Source: Calamus simplicifolius (taxonomy: Eukaryota > Streptophyta > Magnoliopsida > Arecales > Arecaceae). Taken from it: DNA of 64,000 nt. A program made the position numbers and the translations under genes. The stretch's first letter is position 1; each line of letters starts with the position of its first letter. Location of the stretch: positions 807,328 through 871,327 of the forward strand of contig UESW01004079.1 in NCBI GenBank assembly GCA_900491605.1, written 5' to 3'. Below are positions 1 to 9,849 of this stretch, piece after piece. A model generated the notes under the pieces. That model was not told the origin of the DNA. It ran no database searches and saw only the letters and a list, made by a program, of their open reading frames with translations.

Positions 1-479
1 TTTATTATATTTATAATTTATTAAAAATAAAAAAATAAATTTTTTAAGATAAGATGGAAACTAATCGAAAATAACCAAATAATAATATTGATATATATAA
101 GAGATTCTTTTGGAAAAAGAGAATGAAAAGTGAGATTCTTCTATGATAAGGAAGAAGAGAACGAAAAGTGAGAGAAAATAACTAACAAAGAGGAAAATCA
201 GAAAATGAAGATTTCCAACGCAACAACCGTAAAAAAAATACATTCAAATTTTAAAGCAAAAAATGAAAAGATTTTTTTAAAAAAATAAAGAAAAAAGTTG
301 AGCGTGTGGCAGAGAAAGAAAAAGGTGTTGGAGGGCATCGATGGGGCAGCGATTGACGAAGATAGACGATGAACTGATAGAGCTAAGTTCTTGTCTGGGT
401 TTGGTTTAGAACTTTAGATCGGCTACGTGAAAGAAGGAAGAGCAAGAGTCAAGATTATATATTTTTTAATTTATTTTTA

Positions 480-526
<47 letters not shown>

Positions 527-736
527 AATTTTAAATATATTATATTAAAGTTAACGGAGACGGGGATGGGTAAACGGGGATGGGGCAAAGAATACCGTCC
601 CCGAGCCGTTTACCCGTTTAGTCATTAACGAAAAATTTCCGTTACCCGTTAAGCCGTTTAGACCGGAAATTTCCCGAACCGTTAAGAATGGTACCGGCCG
701 GGTAAACGGCTAAACGGGGAAAATTGTCATCCCTAC
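1..736. mobile_element. AT-rich stretch ending in a hAT-like terminus
   Basis: The first 540 bases are AT-rich and hold no recognisable gene. From about 545 to 736 short GC-rich words recur in both orientations (GGGTAAACGGGG, CGTTTACCCG, CCGTTAAGCCG), ending in ATTGTCATCCCTA. Dense subterminal repeats plus a TAGGGATG-type end (reverse complement) are typical of plant hAT elements and hAT MITEs. The opposite terminus was not found and may lie outside the window, so the 8-bp duplication could not be checked. The candidate right flank starts CCCGGATC. No transposase is visible. Confidence 0.35.
485..523. repeat. (TA)n microsatellite
   Basis: About 20 uninterrupted TA units inside the AT-rich left part of the window. 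Confidence 0.9.
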
Positions 737-1222
737 CCGGATCTGTCGGCGGATCTCCTCTTCGGGCATAGCAGGAGGGGCTGGGCGAGGAAAATGCGGA
801 GACGGTGTCGAGTCGTGGCGAGAGAACACCAAAGAGAGGGATCAGGCCTGCCGAGATCTAGGGAGATCCTCGCTACAGATCCCTTGCCGGGCTGGCCCAG
901 CTCCCTTAGGACGACGAGGGGGGTCCGCGACTCCATGCGGATCGGAAGAAGAGATTGTTGGGGGAATGGGGGCCGCGGCCTCCTCAGGAAGGTGCAGAGC
1001 AAGAGCAGCTGGACGAGGAGCTTCATAGCATCCTTGAATTAGATGGGTCAGAGCTTGGACCTACTAGACCAGTATGGCAAACTGGTCCTGGGTCACTGGG
1101 GCCGTTGGTGGCGATGGAGTCTCAACTGGTGGTGATGGCAGCGCCACACTGCTTACCGGATCAGGTCTTTGGGAGGCGACATGGTCTCGGGCTTTAGAAG
1201 TAGCCCTTCTTCGATTGGCCAT
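737..1222 (-). pseudogene. gag N-terminal fragment of the minus-strand Tat-like element
   Basis: The minus-strand frame starting at 1222 begins MANRRRATSKARDHV and continues through a proline-rich stretch to a stop after about 50 residues (DQFAILV). Translation continues in related form to about 733 with further breaks. The layout (basic start, PPP-rich linker, then QVQAL-type sequence) parallels the gag starts at 4291 and 18600. It lacks the capsid-like core and zinc knuckle, so it is non-functional. The function (virus-like particle protein) is inferred from position and similarity. Confidence 0.45.
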
Positions 1223-1287
1223 TGGAGAGGTTCTCTTCAAGATCGAGATCCTTATCTCCTTTTTTTCAAGTTTATGGGACTTGAGGG

Positions 1288-1305
1288 CCCTTCCTCTAGC
1301 GCCAA
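1288..1305 (-). other. Primer binding site of the minus-strand element
   Basis: TTGGCGCTAGAGGAAGGG on the minus strand lies immediately inside the LTR end. It starts with TGG as required for pairing with a tRNA CCA end. I do not assign the tRNA. Confidence 0.6.
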
Positions 1306-1628
1306 TTTGTTGTTTCTGGAATCCGTCCTCCGACTCAAACACGGTCGAGCTTCAGATTGGGCTCCCTCCTGGGCGGACCTGCAAAACAGTCCTCACGCAA
1401 GAGGCGTTGGGGGTGGCCCTCTGCGGAAGACCTTCCGACGCTCAAGTCAGCGGAGATCAACAATGAACAAATATGGAGAGAAGGCTCTCGCTGAAGAGTC
1501 CCTCCAGGGTGGCCTTTTGGGAGCTCCGAGCAGAGCTTTAATGGCGGAAAGGGGTGAGCAGAGATAGAGTGAGAGTAGTGCTGAGAATGCGTCATGAATG
1601 CCTTATCTTAGAGATTCTAGGACTGTGC

Positions 1629-1636
1629 TATTTATA
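1629..1636 (-). promoter_or_regulatory. TATA-like box of the minus-strand LTR
   Basis: TATAAATA on the minus strand, flanked by CC and GC, within the LTR and downstream of the U3 array. Position and sequence fit an LTR core promoter. Confidence 0.4.
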
Positions 1637-1894
1637 GGCGATCACTTGATTCTTCGAGCATGTTATAGGAGGTCTGAAAGTTGTTGGGATTTGAGGCTGA
1701 TTCGAATCAGGCTGTTGTGAGGCCGGTAGGATCCGTATCTGGTTAGTTAGAGGATCGATGGCCGAGAGGGCTATCCTGCGCTTTGAGATTCAGCGATCAT
1801 ATAGGCTCTAGGCTGTTTCTAGTAGTATAGGCATGATTGCCTATGATCCTTGTTCGGTCATCATGGTTCCGTAGAGGTGTAGATATCGCTTGGG

Positions 1895-2140
1895 TAGGTC
1901 AAGTTATGGACCGCTCGAGCTAGGGCCGAGAGATATGGATCGCTCGGGCTGGGGCCGAGTGATAGGGATCTCTCGGGCTAGGACCGAGACATATGGATCG
2001 TCGGCCTAGGACCGAGACATAGAGATCGCTCGGCCTAGGACTGAGACATAGAGATAGCTCGGACTAGGACTGAGACATATGGATCGTTCAGCCTAGGACC
2101 GAGACATAGAGATCGCTTGAATTAGGACCAAGACATAGAG
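1895..2140. repeat. About 8 tandem 28-29 bp units in the U3 of the minus-strand LTR
   Basis: Units read approximately TATGGATCGCTCGGGCTAGG followed by ACCGAGACA and are diverged. Most contain CTCGG, a spacer of about 7 nt and CCGAG, a short inverted repeat. Examples start near 1905, 1934, 1963 and 1992. The array lies upstream of the TATA-like site on the minus strand, so it belongs to U3. Confidence 0.8.
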
Positions 2141-2327
2141 ATGTAATTCATACCCGGGGAATCCTTGGTTTGCCGAGGGGCTAAGGTGCCTTGATCCATC
2201 GAGGTATAATGGTTGGTTCATTTTTTGCGGGCACCGCGCAGCGAGTGGGAGTCAGTGCTGATCCTAACCCCTTGCACGGTTATCAATGCAATGGTGATTT
2301 TACCCCTCAACAGTTTGTTATTATGAG

Positions 2328-2328
<1 letters not shown>

Positions 2329-2392
<64 letters not shown>
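2329..2392. repeat. (AT)n microsatellite
   Basis: About 32 uninterrupted AT units, just outside the minus-strand LTR. Confidence 0.95.
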
Positions 2393-2396
<4 letters not shown>

Positions 2397-2748
2397 CCTA
2401 GATTATATGGCTGATCGTTACCTAACTTAATACCCATAAAGACGCTAGACAATTAGCACGTCACTTTGATGCAGGTTAACATATCAATGTACATCCAGTT
2501 GGCAATTAAATATCTCTAGCAATGGTATAGTTATTTATGCATTGTGCAATGAATATTAATTAATGATTTGCTCATGCTGATGAGAAAATTTTTTTTCATA
2601 TTTATTGAGAGATTGATAATATCTTTAAAAACTAGTTTGAGGTCAAAAAGGGCGTGACCATTAGACTTGTAGAAATATATTTTATATAGTGATTTGCCAA
2701 ATTTTTTAAAAATTAATCTTACCATAATTTGTTCTAATTAAGCTAGAA
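2393..2748. other. Short intergenic stretch, no gene seen
   Basis: AT-rich sequence between the (AT)n tract and the Tat-1 target site. No ORF with recognisable similarity, no RNA gene, no clear repeat. Confidence 0.6.
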
Positions 2749-2753
2749 CATAC
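2749..2753. repeat. Target site duplication of Tat-1 (left copy)
   Basis: CATAC directly precedes the TG of the 5' LTR and is repeated at 16835-16839 directly after the CA of the 3' LTR. This fixes both ends of the element. Confidence 0.93.
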
Positions 2754-2802
2754 TGATATGACTGATCCCGCGTCGTCAGAGTAAAAGGTAACGGCATCTA
2801 AT

Positions 2803-3600
2803 GACCCCGAGACCCCCACCGGTCTCGGGGTGCACCGGCATTTCCCCACCCCGGGATCCCTTCCGGTCTCGGGGTGGGGCCATCATCTCTTGACCCCGAG
2901 ACCCCCACCGGTCTCGGGGTGCACTGGCATTTCTTCACCCCCAGGACCCCTTCCGGTCTTGGGATGGGGTCATCATCTCTTGACCCCAAGACCCCCACCG
3001 GTCTCGGGGTGCATTGGCATTTCTCCACCCCCGGGACCCCTTCCGGTCTCGAGGTTGAGTCGTCATCTCTTGGCCCCGAGACCCCCAACGGTCTCGGGGT
3101 GCACTGGCATTTCCTCACCCCCGGGTCCCCTTCCGGTCTCGGGGTGGGGTCATCATCTCTTGACCCCGAGACCCCACCGGTCTCGGGGTGCACTGGCATT
3201 TCTCCACCCCCGGGACCCCTTCCGGTCTCGGGGTGGAGTCGTCATCTCTTGGCCCCGAGACCCCCATCGGTCTCGGGGTGCACTGGCATTTCCCCATCCC
3301 CGGGACCCCTTTCCGGTCTCGGATGGGGTCATCATCTCTTGACCCCGAGACCCCCACCGGTCTCGGGGTGCACTGGCATTTCTCCACCCCCGGGACCCCT
3401 TCCGGTCTCGGGATGGAGTCGTCATCTCTTGGCCCCGAGACTCCCACCGGTCTCGGGTGCACTGGCATTTCCCCACCCCGGGACCCCTTCCGGTCTCGGG
3501 GAGGGGTCATCATCTCTTGGCCCCGAGACCCCCCACCGGTCTCGGGGTGCACCGGCATCCTCCCATCCCTGGGACCCCTTCTGGTCTCAGGGTGGGGTCA
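2803..3600 (+). repeat. Tandem array of about nine 90-bp units in the U3 of the 5' LTR
   Basis: Period is 90 bp (TGACC starts at 2891, 2981 and 3161; TGGCC at 3071). Two unit types alternate: one with GGGGTCATCATCTCTTGACC, one with GGAGTCGTCATCTCTTGGCC, so the higher-order period is about 180 bp. Each unit holds a perfect 10-bp inverted repeat (CCCCGAGACC, 6 nt, GGTCTCGGGG) and further pairable segments. The period is a multiple of three and GC-rich, which creates long open frames in several frames on both strands. I do not regard these as coding. Confidence 0.95.
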
Positions 3601-3707
3601 TCAACAATTGGCATGCAGTTCAACCGTCGAAAGAAATGACGACTTTAGGCCGCATGACGCACCCACGTGACTCTCAGTACGCCCGTGATTGCCCCCGTTA
3701 CGGAGGG

Positions 3708-3774
3708 CCATACCTCATAACGGCGTATGATGCATTGCATGTCCCTGTGCATGGCCATGCCTCACTACGGCGTA
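3708..3774 (+). repeat. Two copies of a 20-bp U3 motif shared with Tat-2
   Basis: CCATACCTCATAACGGCGTA at 3708-3727 and CCATGCCTCACTACGGCGTA at 3755-3774, 47 bp apart, upstream of the TATA box. The same motif recurs four times in each Tat-2 LTR. A promoter or enhancer role is inference. Confidence 0.7.
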
Positions 3775-3953
3775 CGATTCACCATCGCTTGCAACTGTGC
3801 TCGGTCATATCATCCGACGGCGCGCACTGAATGCCTTCACGACTGTTGGACACGTATGACACCACGTTGGCAAGCGGTACGGGATGTCTCCGGCATGCGC
3901 AGCGATGGTACGACGGTGATCTTCGAGACAGTGAGACAGGATATTCGGACAGG

Positions 3954-3961
3954 TATAAAAG
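3954..3961 (+). promoter_or_regulatory. TATA box of the Tat-1 5' LTR
   Basis: TATAAAAG preceded by GGACAGG. The same site occurs in the 3' LTR (16583-16590) and in both Tat-2 LTRs (18303, 28926). It should drive the genomic RNA toward gag. Confidence 0.75.
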
Positions 3962-4208
3962 CACATGCTCACACTGTAAGTAGGGATCTAAACTCTGATT
4001 TTCTGAGCTTTCTTCCTCCCAGCAAAACCCTAACCGCCTCAGTTCTCTTTCGCTGAGCAGTTCTTTGTCTGAGCCCAAGTGACTGACTTGATCATCGGAG
4101 GGTCCCTACCGGTATCACCGGTCTCCAGGGACTTATCTTGTAGGACTCCGAGGAGAAGGACGTCCGACTTCCCCGATGTTTGAGGAAGGTGACTTGGCGT
4201 CATCAGAT

Positions 4209-4227
4209 TGGCGCGCTAGGTAGGGGG
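4209..4227 (+). other. Primer binding site of Tat-1
   Basis: TGGCGCGCTAGGTAGGGGG starts three bases after the 5' LTR. It is the counterpart of TGGTGCGCCAGGTAGGGGGG in Tat-2. tRNA not assigned. Confidence 0.85.
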
Positions 4228-4290
4228 AGTGTAAGAAAGACGTCGAGCCAGCAGCTTTCTTCTTTCTCCTTTCTTCAGGATCTAAAAGTC

Positions 4291-5984
4291 ATGGTGACGA
4301 CCCGGACGAAGGGAGTTTCAGCCAGTCGCGCTGGGGGGCAGCGCTGCGGGGCCGGTCCACCCGCGGAGGCCCCCCCGACTCTCGCATCCGGTATTCCGAA
4401 GCCTCTGCATCTCGGGGGGGCAGGGCCTCCTGCTCCACAGAATGACGCTTCTGCACCTGCTCCGCAGCAACTCCAGGAAGATCGACTCACTGCCCTGGCC
4501 ACGCAGGTCCAGTCTTTGGCGGCGATGGTTCAGGGCTGCAGCACCAGCAGGCGGCCTTGCAGCAGCCGGAGCTGAACCCGTCTATTCCGAAGGTGATGCA
4601 ACCCAGCCAGCATTCCTTCCACTGGAGATCGCCGGTTCCTGTGGATCGTCATCGCCAATCCCCGGCCAAGCCTCACCACCGCGAAGCCTCTAAAAGGCTC
4701 CGGTCTCCCTCTCGCCATGCTAGCATTTCTCCTAAACGGTAGCACGGGAAGGAGGCGGAGCGCCCGCACCAGCATCGACGCCCTCGCTCTTCTTCTGAAT
4801 CTTTGGGGAAGGGCTCTTTTAATGGCCGGATGCCTCGTCGAGCCGAGCATCGACTCGAGGAGTGTAACTAGAAGCTGGAGGAGCTTAGCCGTCGGATCAC
4901 CAACCTGCCAGAGATAGATTATGACAGTCGGCCTCCCTTGTCCCGCCGCATCATGGAGGAGCCCATCTCTGCCAGGTTTCGCCTTCCTCAGCTAGACCCA
5001 TACGACGGGACCACGGACCCCCTGGACCATTTGGAGAGCTATAAGGTACTCATGCAAGTCCAGGGGGCCACTGATTCACTCATGTGCGTTGCTTTCTGGC
5101 CACTCTAAAGAAGGCTGCTCGAGCTTGGTATTCTCGTCTGCCACCGTGAAGCATCGACTCCTTTCGCTAGCTGGAGAGGGCTTTCCTAGCCCATTTTGAC
5201 GCCTACCGGAAGATCCCGAGGGTGGCGGACAGTCTATTTGCCGTTCAGCAGAAGAATTGCGAGCCTCTGCGGGATTATGTTGCCCGGTTCAAAGAGGCAG
5301 CCCTGGAGGTCTACAACCTGGAAGACTCGGTGGCTACCCTGGCTCTGAAGCGGGGGCTTCGCCCTTCTCGCTTCACGTATTCTCTTGACAAGAAGCCGCC
5401 GGGCTCCTACTCTGAACTTCTGATCCAGGCCCAAAAGTACATCCGGGCGGATGAGGCCGACTTTTCCCAGCGTGAAGCTGGCGGGAGCGTCCCCAGGAAG
5501 CCGACCCAGCCAGAACCTGCAGAAGCCCGCCCCAGGAGGCCTGAGCCTCCTCGTCGGCCAGACAACCATCCTTGACCTTCTGCACCGAGAGATGGGCCCT
5601 ACACCCCATTGCTTGCCCCAATATCTCAGATCCTGCTCGAGATTGAAGGGGAGCCTTATCTGCAGCGCCCTCCTCCCATCAACCTGAAGATCCCCCGGAA
5701 CAAGAACCTCTGCTGCCGCTACCATCGGGACCATGGCCACGACACCGACGACTGCCGTCAACTGAAGAAAGCTATTGAAGACCTTATTCAGCGGGGCCAC
5801 CTGGGAAAGTTCGTTCAGAGGGGTAACCCGGGAGCTCCTGGCCCGTCAGCGCCCACGCCACCGGTGATCGATAATGCCCCAACGGAGAAGACAATGGCGA
5901 TGATTTCCTGGGGGGCAGGAGGCCCATCGAAGAGACCAAGGGGAGAGGGGAGCAGAAACTGTAATTCATTTTTTCGAAAAGGAC
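4291..5984 (+). pseudogene. gag: Tat-1 gag (capsid/nucleocapsid polyprotein), broken
   Basis: Starts ATG GTG ACG ACC, matching the Tat-2 gag start. Order: Ala/Pro-rich N-terminus with a QLQEDRLTALATQVQSL heptad-like stretch, an Arg/Ser-rich linker, a capsid-type core (LDPYDGT, then YVARFKEAALEVYNLEDS around 5270-5330) and a zinc-knuckle-like CRYHRDHGHDTDDC near 5715-5755. Gag forms the particle in which reverse transcription occurs. Comparison with Tat-2 shows a frameshift near 4535, another near 5095 and in-frame stops near 5145 and 5168, so no full Gag can be made. The protease follows in a different frame from about 5985. Confidence 0.85.
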
Positions 5985-8900
5985 TTGGATGGGGTTGTAA
6001 ACAAGGATGATGATAGCGTCGTCGTATCCATGACGATTGCTAAGCACCCTGTAAAAAGAATCTTAGTTGACAGTGGGAGCTCAGTAGATGTTTTAAACTA
6101 CGATGCCTTTGTCCGTATGAACCTGTCGCATGATCTGCTTCGACCTGTCGCCACGCCTTTGATGGGGTTCACAGGAGATTCCATGAGGGTTGAAGGGGAA
6201 ATCACTCCTCCCGTAACGGCTGGTACGGCTCTGTGCCAAAGCACTATTCTCATAAAGTTTTTGGTGGTTCGTGTGCCCCTCGCATACAATGCGATCCTCG
6301 GGAGGCCCGGGCTCAACCTCTTGGATGCCATCATATCCACCAAGCAGCTCCTCGTGAGGTTCCCAACTAGCAGAGGGGTCGGCGAGATGCGAGGAGAGCA
6401 GGATCTGCCAACACTTTGCTATCACTTGGCCCCAAGTCCCTAGGAGACGGCACCTGCCCCGGCACCTGAGGCCCTTGACCCGCGAGACTTGGAGAAGAGG
6501 GGGGAACCGGCCGAGCGGCTGCTCACTTTCCCCCTCGGGGAGGATCCCGTGCGGACGGTTTGGGTTGGAGCCTTACTTCCAGAGGAAGCTCGTGATCGAC
6601 TCCTTACCTTTCTGCGGGTCAACGCCGACGTCTTCGCATGGTCAGCGTCCGACATGCCTGGGATCCCGGAGGAGGTGATTACACACCAGCTTAACATTCG
6701 ACTGGATTGCCGGCCCATCAGGCAGAAGAAAAGGAGTTTTGCCCCAGACCGACAGAAGGTCGTTGATGAGGAGGTACGGAAGTTCCTGGCGGCTGGTCAC
6801 ATCCGCGAGGTGCGCTACCCAGACTGGCTAGCGAACGTCGTGATGGTTCGCAAGGCCAGCGAAAGCTAGAGAATGTGCATGGATTTCACCGACCTCAACA
6901 AGGCGTGCCCCAAGGACAGCTTCCCGTTGCCCCGAATCGACCAGCTGGTAGACGTCACCTCCGGGCACGAGACTCTCAGCTTCATGGATGCGTTCTCGGG
7001 GTATAACCAAATCAAGATGAGCCCGGCGGATGAAGAAGCAACTTCCTTTATCACAGAGAAGGGGATTTACTGTTACAGGGTGATGCCCTTCGGATTGAAA
7101 AACGCCGGGGCCACTTACCAAAGATTAATGAACAAGGTCTTTGAGGACCAGCTGGGGCGCAACATGGAGGTGTATGTGGATGACATGCTGACCAAGAGCA
7201 CCAGTACGGAAGACCATGTGGCTGACCTCGAGGAGACTTTCAACAATTTGCATTGGTATCGGATGAAGCTCAACCCCCACAAATGCGCCTTTGGAGTAGT
7301 AGCAGGCAAGTTCCTGGGCTTTATGATGACCTAGCGAGGGATCGAAGCCAACCCCGACAAGATCAGGGCTATCCTAGAGATGAGGCCCCCAGCCAACAAG
7401 AAGGAGGTGCAGCGCCTAACGGGGAGGGTGGCGGCCTTGAGTCGCTTCATGTCAAGGTCGGCAGAAAGGTGCCTGCCCTTCTTTAAGGCGCTGCGCAAGG
7501 TCAACGGCTTCGAATGGACAAAAGAGTGTCAGGGCTCCTTTGAAGAGTTGAAGCAGTTTCTCTCCACTCCTCCGCTGTTGTCCAAGCCTAAAAATGGGGA
7601 AGAGCTCTTTCTATATCTGGCCGCTTCCCCCGAGGCTGTCAGCTCCATACTTGTGCGCATGGATGCTAACGGGGTCCAGAAGCCAATCTATTACACCAGC
7701 AAAGTACTCCATGATGCTGAGACTAGGTATTCGAGAACCGAGAAGATTATCTTCGCCTTGGTGGTCTCTACTCAGTGCCTTCGGCCCTACTTCCAAGCCC
7801 ATCCCATTGTGGTGCTTACGGACCAGCCTCTTCGAGCTATCTTATCTTGCCCTGACACCTCCGGTCGGTTGGCCAAGTGGGCCATTAAGCTAAGTGAGTT
7901 TGATCTGTCCATCCGGCCAAGGTCAGCCATGAAGTCTCAGGTGTTGGCGGATTTCCTGGTCGAGTGCTCCTGGACCGAGAAGGACATGGAGGAGGCGCGA
8001 CTGGAGGAGCGTGTGGACTCTCCTTCATTCGAGGAGGCGGAGGACTGGATCCTGCATGTGGATGGAGCGGCAAACTCTCAAGGGAGCGAGCCGGACTCAT
8101 TCTCGCAAGCCCAGAGGGGGATGTGGTGGAGTACGCTCTCAGATTCCAGTTCCCAGCAACTAATAATCAGGCAGAGTACGAAGCCTTGCTGGCGGGGATG
8201 AGGTTAGCTGAGGGGCTAGGCGCTGGGCGCTTGAGGGCCTTCACGGACTCTCAACTTGTTTCTGGACAAATCACCAGAGAGTACGAGGCTAGAGACCCAA
8301 CCATGTCCCGATACTTGAGCAAGGTGCAGTCCTAGGCATCTCATTTTTCTTACTTCCGTGTCAGCTATATCCCCAGAGCGGAGAATGCCAGGGCTGATGC
8401 ATTGTTCCGCCTGGCCACTTCGGCAAACGGGACATTGGGAAGGACATATGTGGAACACCTACAAGTCCCGAGCACTGAGGCCGCGGATGAAGCATTGTCA
8501 GTGGAGCAAGAGCCCTCCTGGATGGACGCATACATCCGGTACTTGACTGACGGTACTCTCCCGAAGAACCCCGCCGAGTCCAAGCTGCTCAGGCGGAGGG
8601 CCCCGAGATTCTTGTTGATGAACGGGAAGCTTTATCGGAGATCATTCTCATACCCAGTTCTCAGGTGTGTGGGGTCGGCTGAATCAGATTACATCCTTAG
8701 GGAGATCCACGAAGGTATATGCGGGAGCCACCTGGGGGGCAGAGCCCTAGCCCACAAGGCCCTGCGCCAAGGGTACTTCTGGCTGACGATGAAGGAAGAC
8801 GCGGCTGAGCTTGTTAAGAAATATGATAGCTGTCAACGTCACTCTAATATCCAGCGACAGCCGACGTCTCACCTGACCCCCTTGGTAGCACCTTGGCCCT

Positions 8901-9751
8901 TCGCCCAGTGGGGCATGGATATCTTGGGACCATTTCCCCCGGCTTCCGGGCAGCGGAAGTTCCTCTTGGTAGCGGTGGATCACTTCACCAAGTGGGTTGA
9001 AGCCGAGGCCCTGGCCAAGATTATCGAAAGCAAAGTGAGATCCTTCTTCTGGAAGTCCATCATATGCCGGTTCGGACTGCCACACACGCTAGTCACTGAT
9101 AATGGCCGGCAATTTGACAATGCGCCCTTCTGGGAGTTCTGCTCCGAGCTGGGTATCTGTCAGAGGTTCACTTCCGTCGGGCATCCTCAAATCAACAGGG
9201 CAGCCGAAGTGACTAATCGGATCATCCTCCAGGGGCTGAGATCTCGGCTAGATGGCTGCAAGGGGCGATGGGTGGAGGAGCTCCCCAATGTGCTATGGGC
9301 CTATCATACAACGCCGCGAGCCCCCACCGGCGAAACGCCGTTCAGCTTAGTCTTTGGCTCTGAAGCTGTTATTCCTGTGGAGGTCGGTGCACCAAGCCCT
9401 CGGGTGGAAGCATACAGCGAGGAAGGTAACCCTGACCAACTGCGGGCCAACCTCGACCTGGTGGAGGAGGTGCGAGACCGGGCGCGACTTCGAATGGCAG
9501 CCTACCGACAGCGGGCCGCAAAGTACTACAACGCTCGTGTGCACCCCCAGACGTTCCTGCAAGGAGATCTGGTCCTTCGACGGGCTGAGGTCTCGAAGCT
9601 GGCTGAGGGAGGCAAGCTAGCCCCAAACTGGGAGGGGCCTTACCGGATCGCCGAAACACTCCACCACGGAGCTTATAAAATTGAAGAACTTGATGGGACG
9701 CCACTCCCTAGAACGTGGAATGCGGATAACCTTCGTCGGTATTATCAGTAA
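5985..9751 (+). pseudogene. pol: Tat-1 pol: protease-RT-RNase H-aRNase H-integrase, broken
   Basis: The protease has its active site LVDSGSS at about 6064-6084 and ILGRPGL near 6295. RT begins near 6640 and contains DFTDLNKACPKDSFPLP, FGLKNAGATYQ and the catalytic YVDDML (7172-7189). The first RNase H follows at about 7590-7930. A second, archaeal-type RNase H has DWILHVDGA (8043) and NNQAEYEALL (8165). Integrase (8402-9751, one open frame) has WGMDILGPF, TDNGRQFDN and AAEVTNR, so the D, D and E are all present. Its zinc finger reads YDSCQRH where Tat-2 reads CDSFQRH, so a zinc ligand is probably lost. Breaks: TAG at 6867, TAG at 7332, a frameshift near 8085, TAG at 8332. Pol would copy RNA into DNA and insert it, but this copy cannot encode it whole. 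Confidence 0.9.
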
Positions 9752-9849
9752 TGTATTCCTCCTTTCATGTCAAGTATCACTCCTGTATTCGCTTGGGTCT
9801 CCACCCCTTGTTCAATATTAACGAGATTCAATTTTAGCTACCCAAATCT

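Larger units (their letters stand above)
737..2312 (-). mobile_element. 5' portion of a Tat-like Ty3/gypsy LTR element, minus strand
   Basis: Read on the minus strand this is an LTR (2312 to 1308) starting TGTTGAGGGG and ending AACA, then a primer binding site (1305-1288), a short leader and the start of gag. The copy stops at 737, where the hAT-like end begins, so protease, polymerase and the second LTR are missing. The gag start resembles that of the two complete Tat elements downstream in composition, but LTR and PBS differ, so this is a third family of the same general lineage. The truncation, or the hAT insertion, explains the absence of a duplication. Confidence 0.6.
1308..2312 (-). repeat. 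LTR (about 1 kb) of the minus-strand Tat-like fragment
   Basis: On the minus strand it begins TGTTGAGGGGTAAAATCACC at 2312 and ends CA at 1308-1309, two bases before the PBS. U3 carries a tandem array (about 1895-2140) and a TATA-like site (1629-1636). It contains minus-strand open frames (for example 1335-1595) that look fortuitous. Confidence 0.6.
2754..4205 (+). repeat. 5' LTR of Tat-1
   Basis: Starts TGATATGACTGATCCCGC and ends GGCGTCATCA. U3 contains a 90-bp tandem array (2803-3600) and two copies of a 20-bp motif (3708, 3755). The TATA box is at 3954. The R/U5 part ends with a GGGTCCCTACCGG..CCAGGGACTT stretch shared with Tat-2. Confidence 0.95.

Noticed and set aside
2874..3830. Long open frames (318 and 170 codons plus strand, 147 and 133 minus) in the LTR array
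   Set aside because: They occur in several frames on both strands because the 90-bp period is a multiple of three and GC-rich. Same in the 3' LTR (15589-16458, 15423-16103). No start context or conserved domain.
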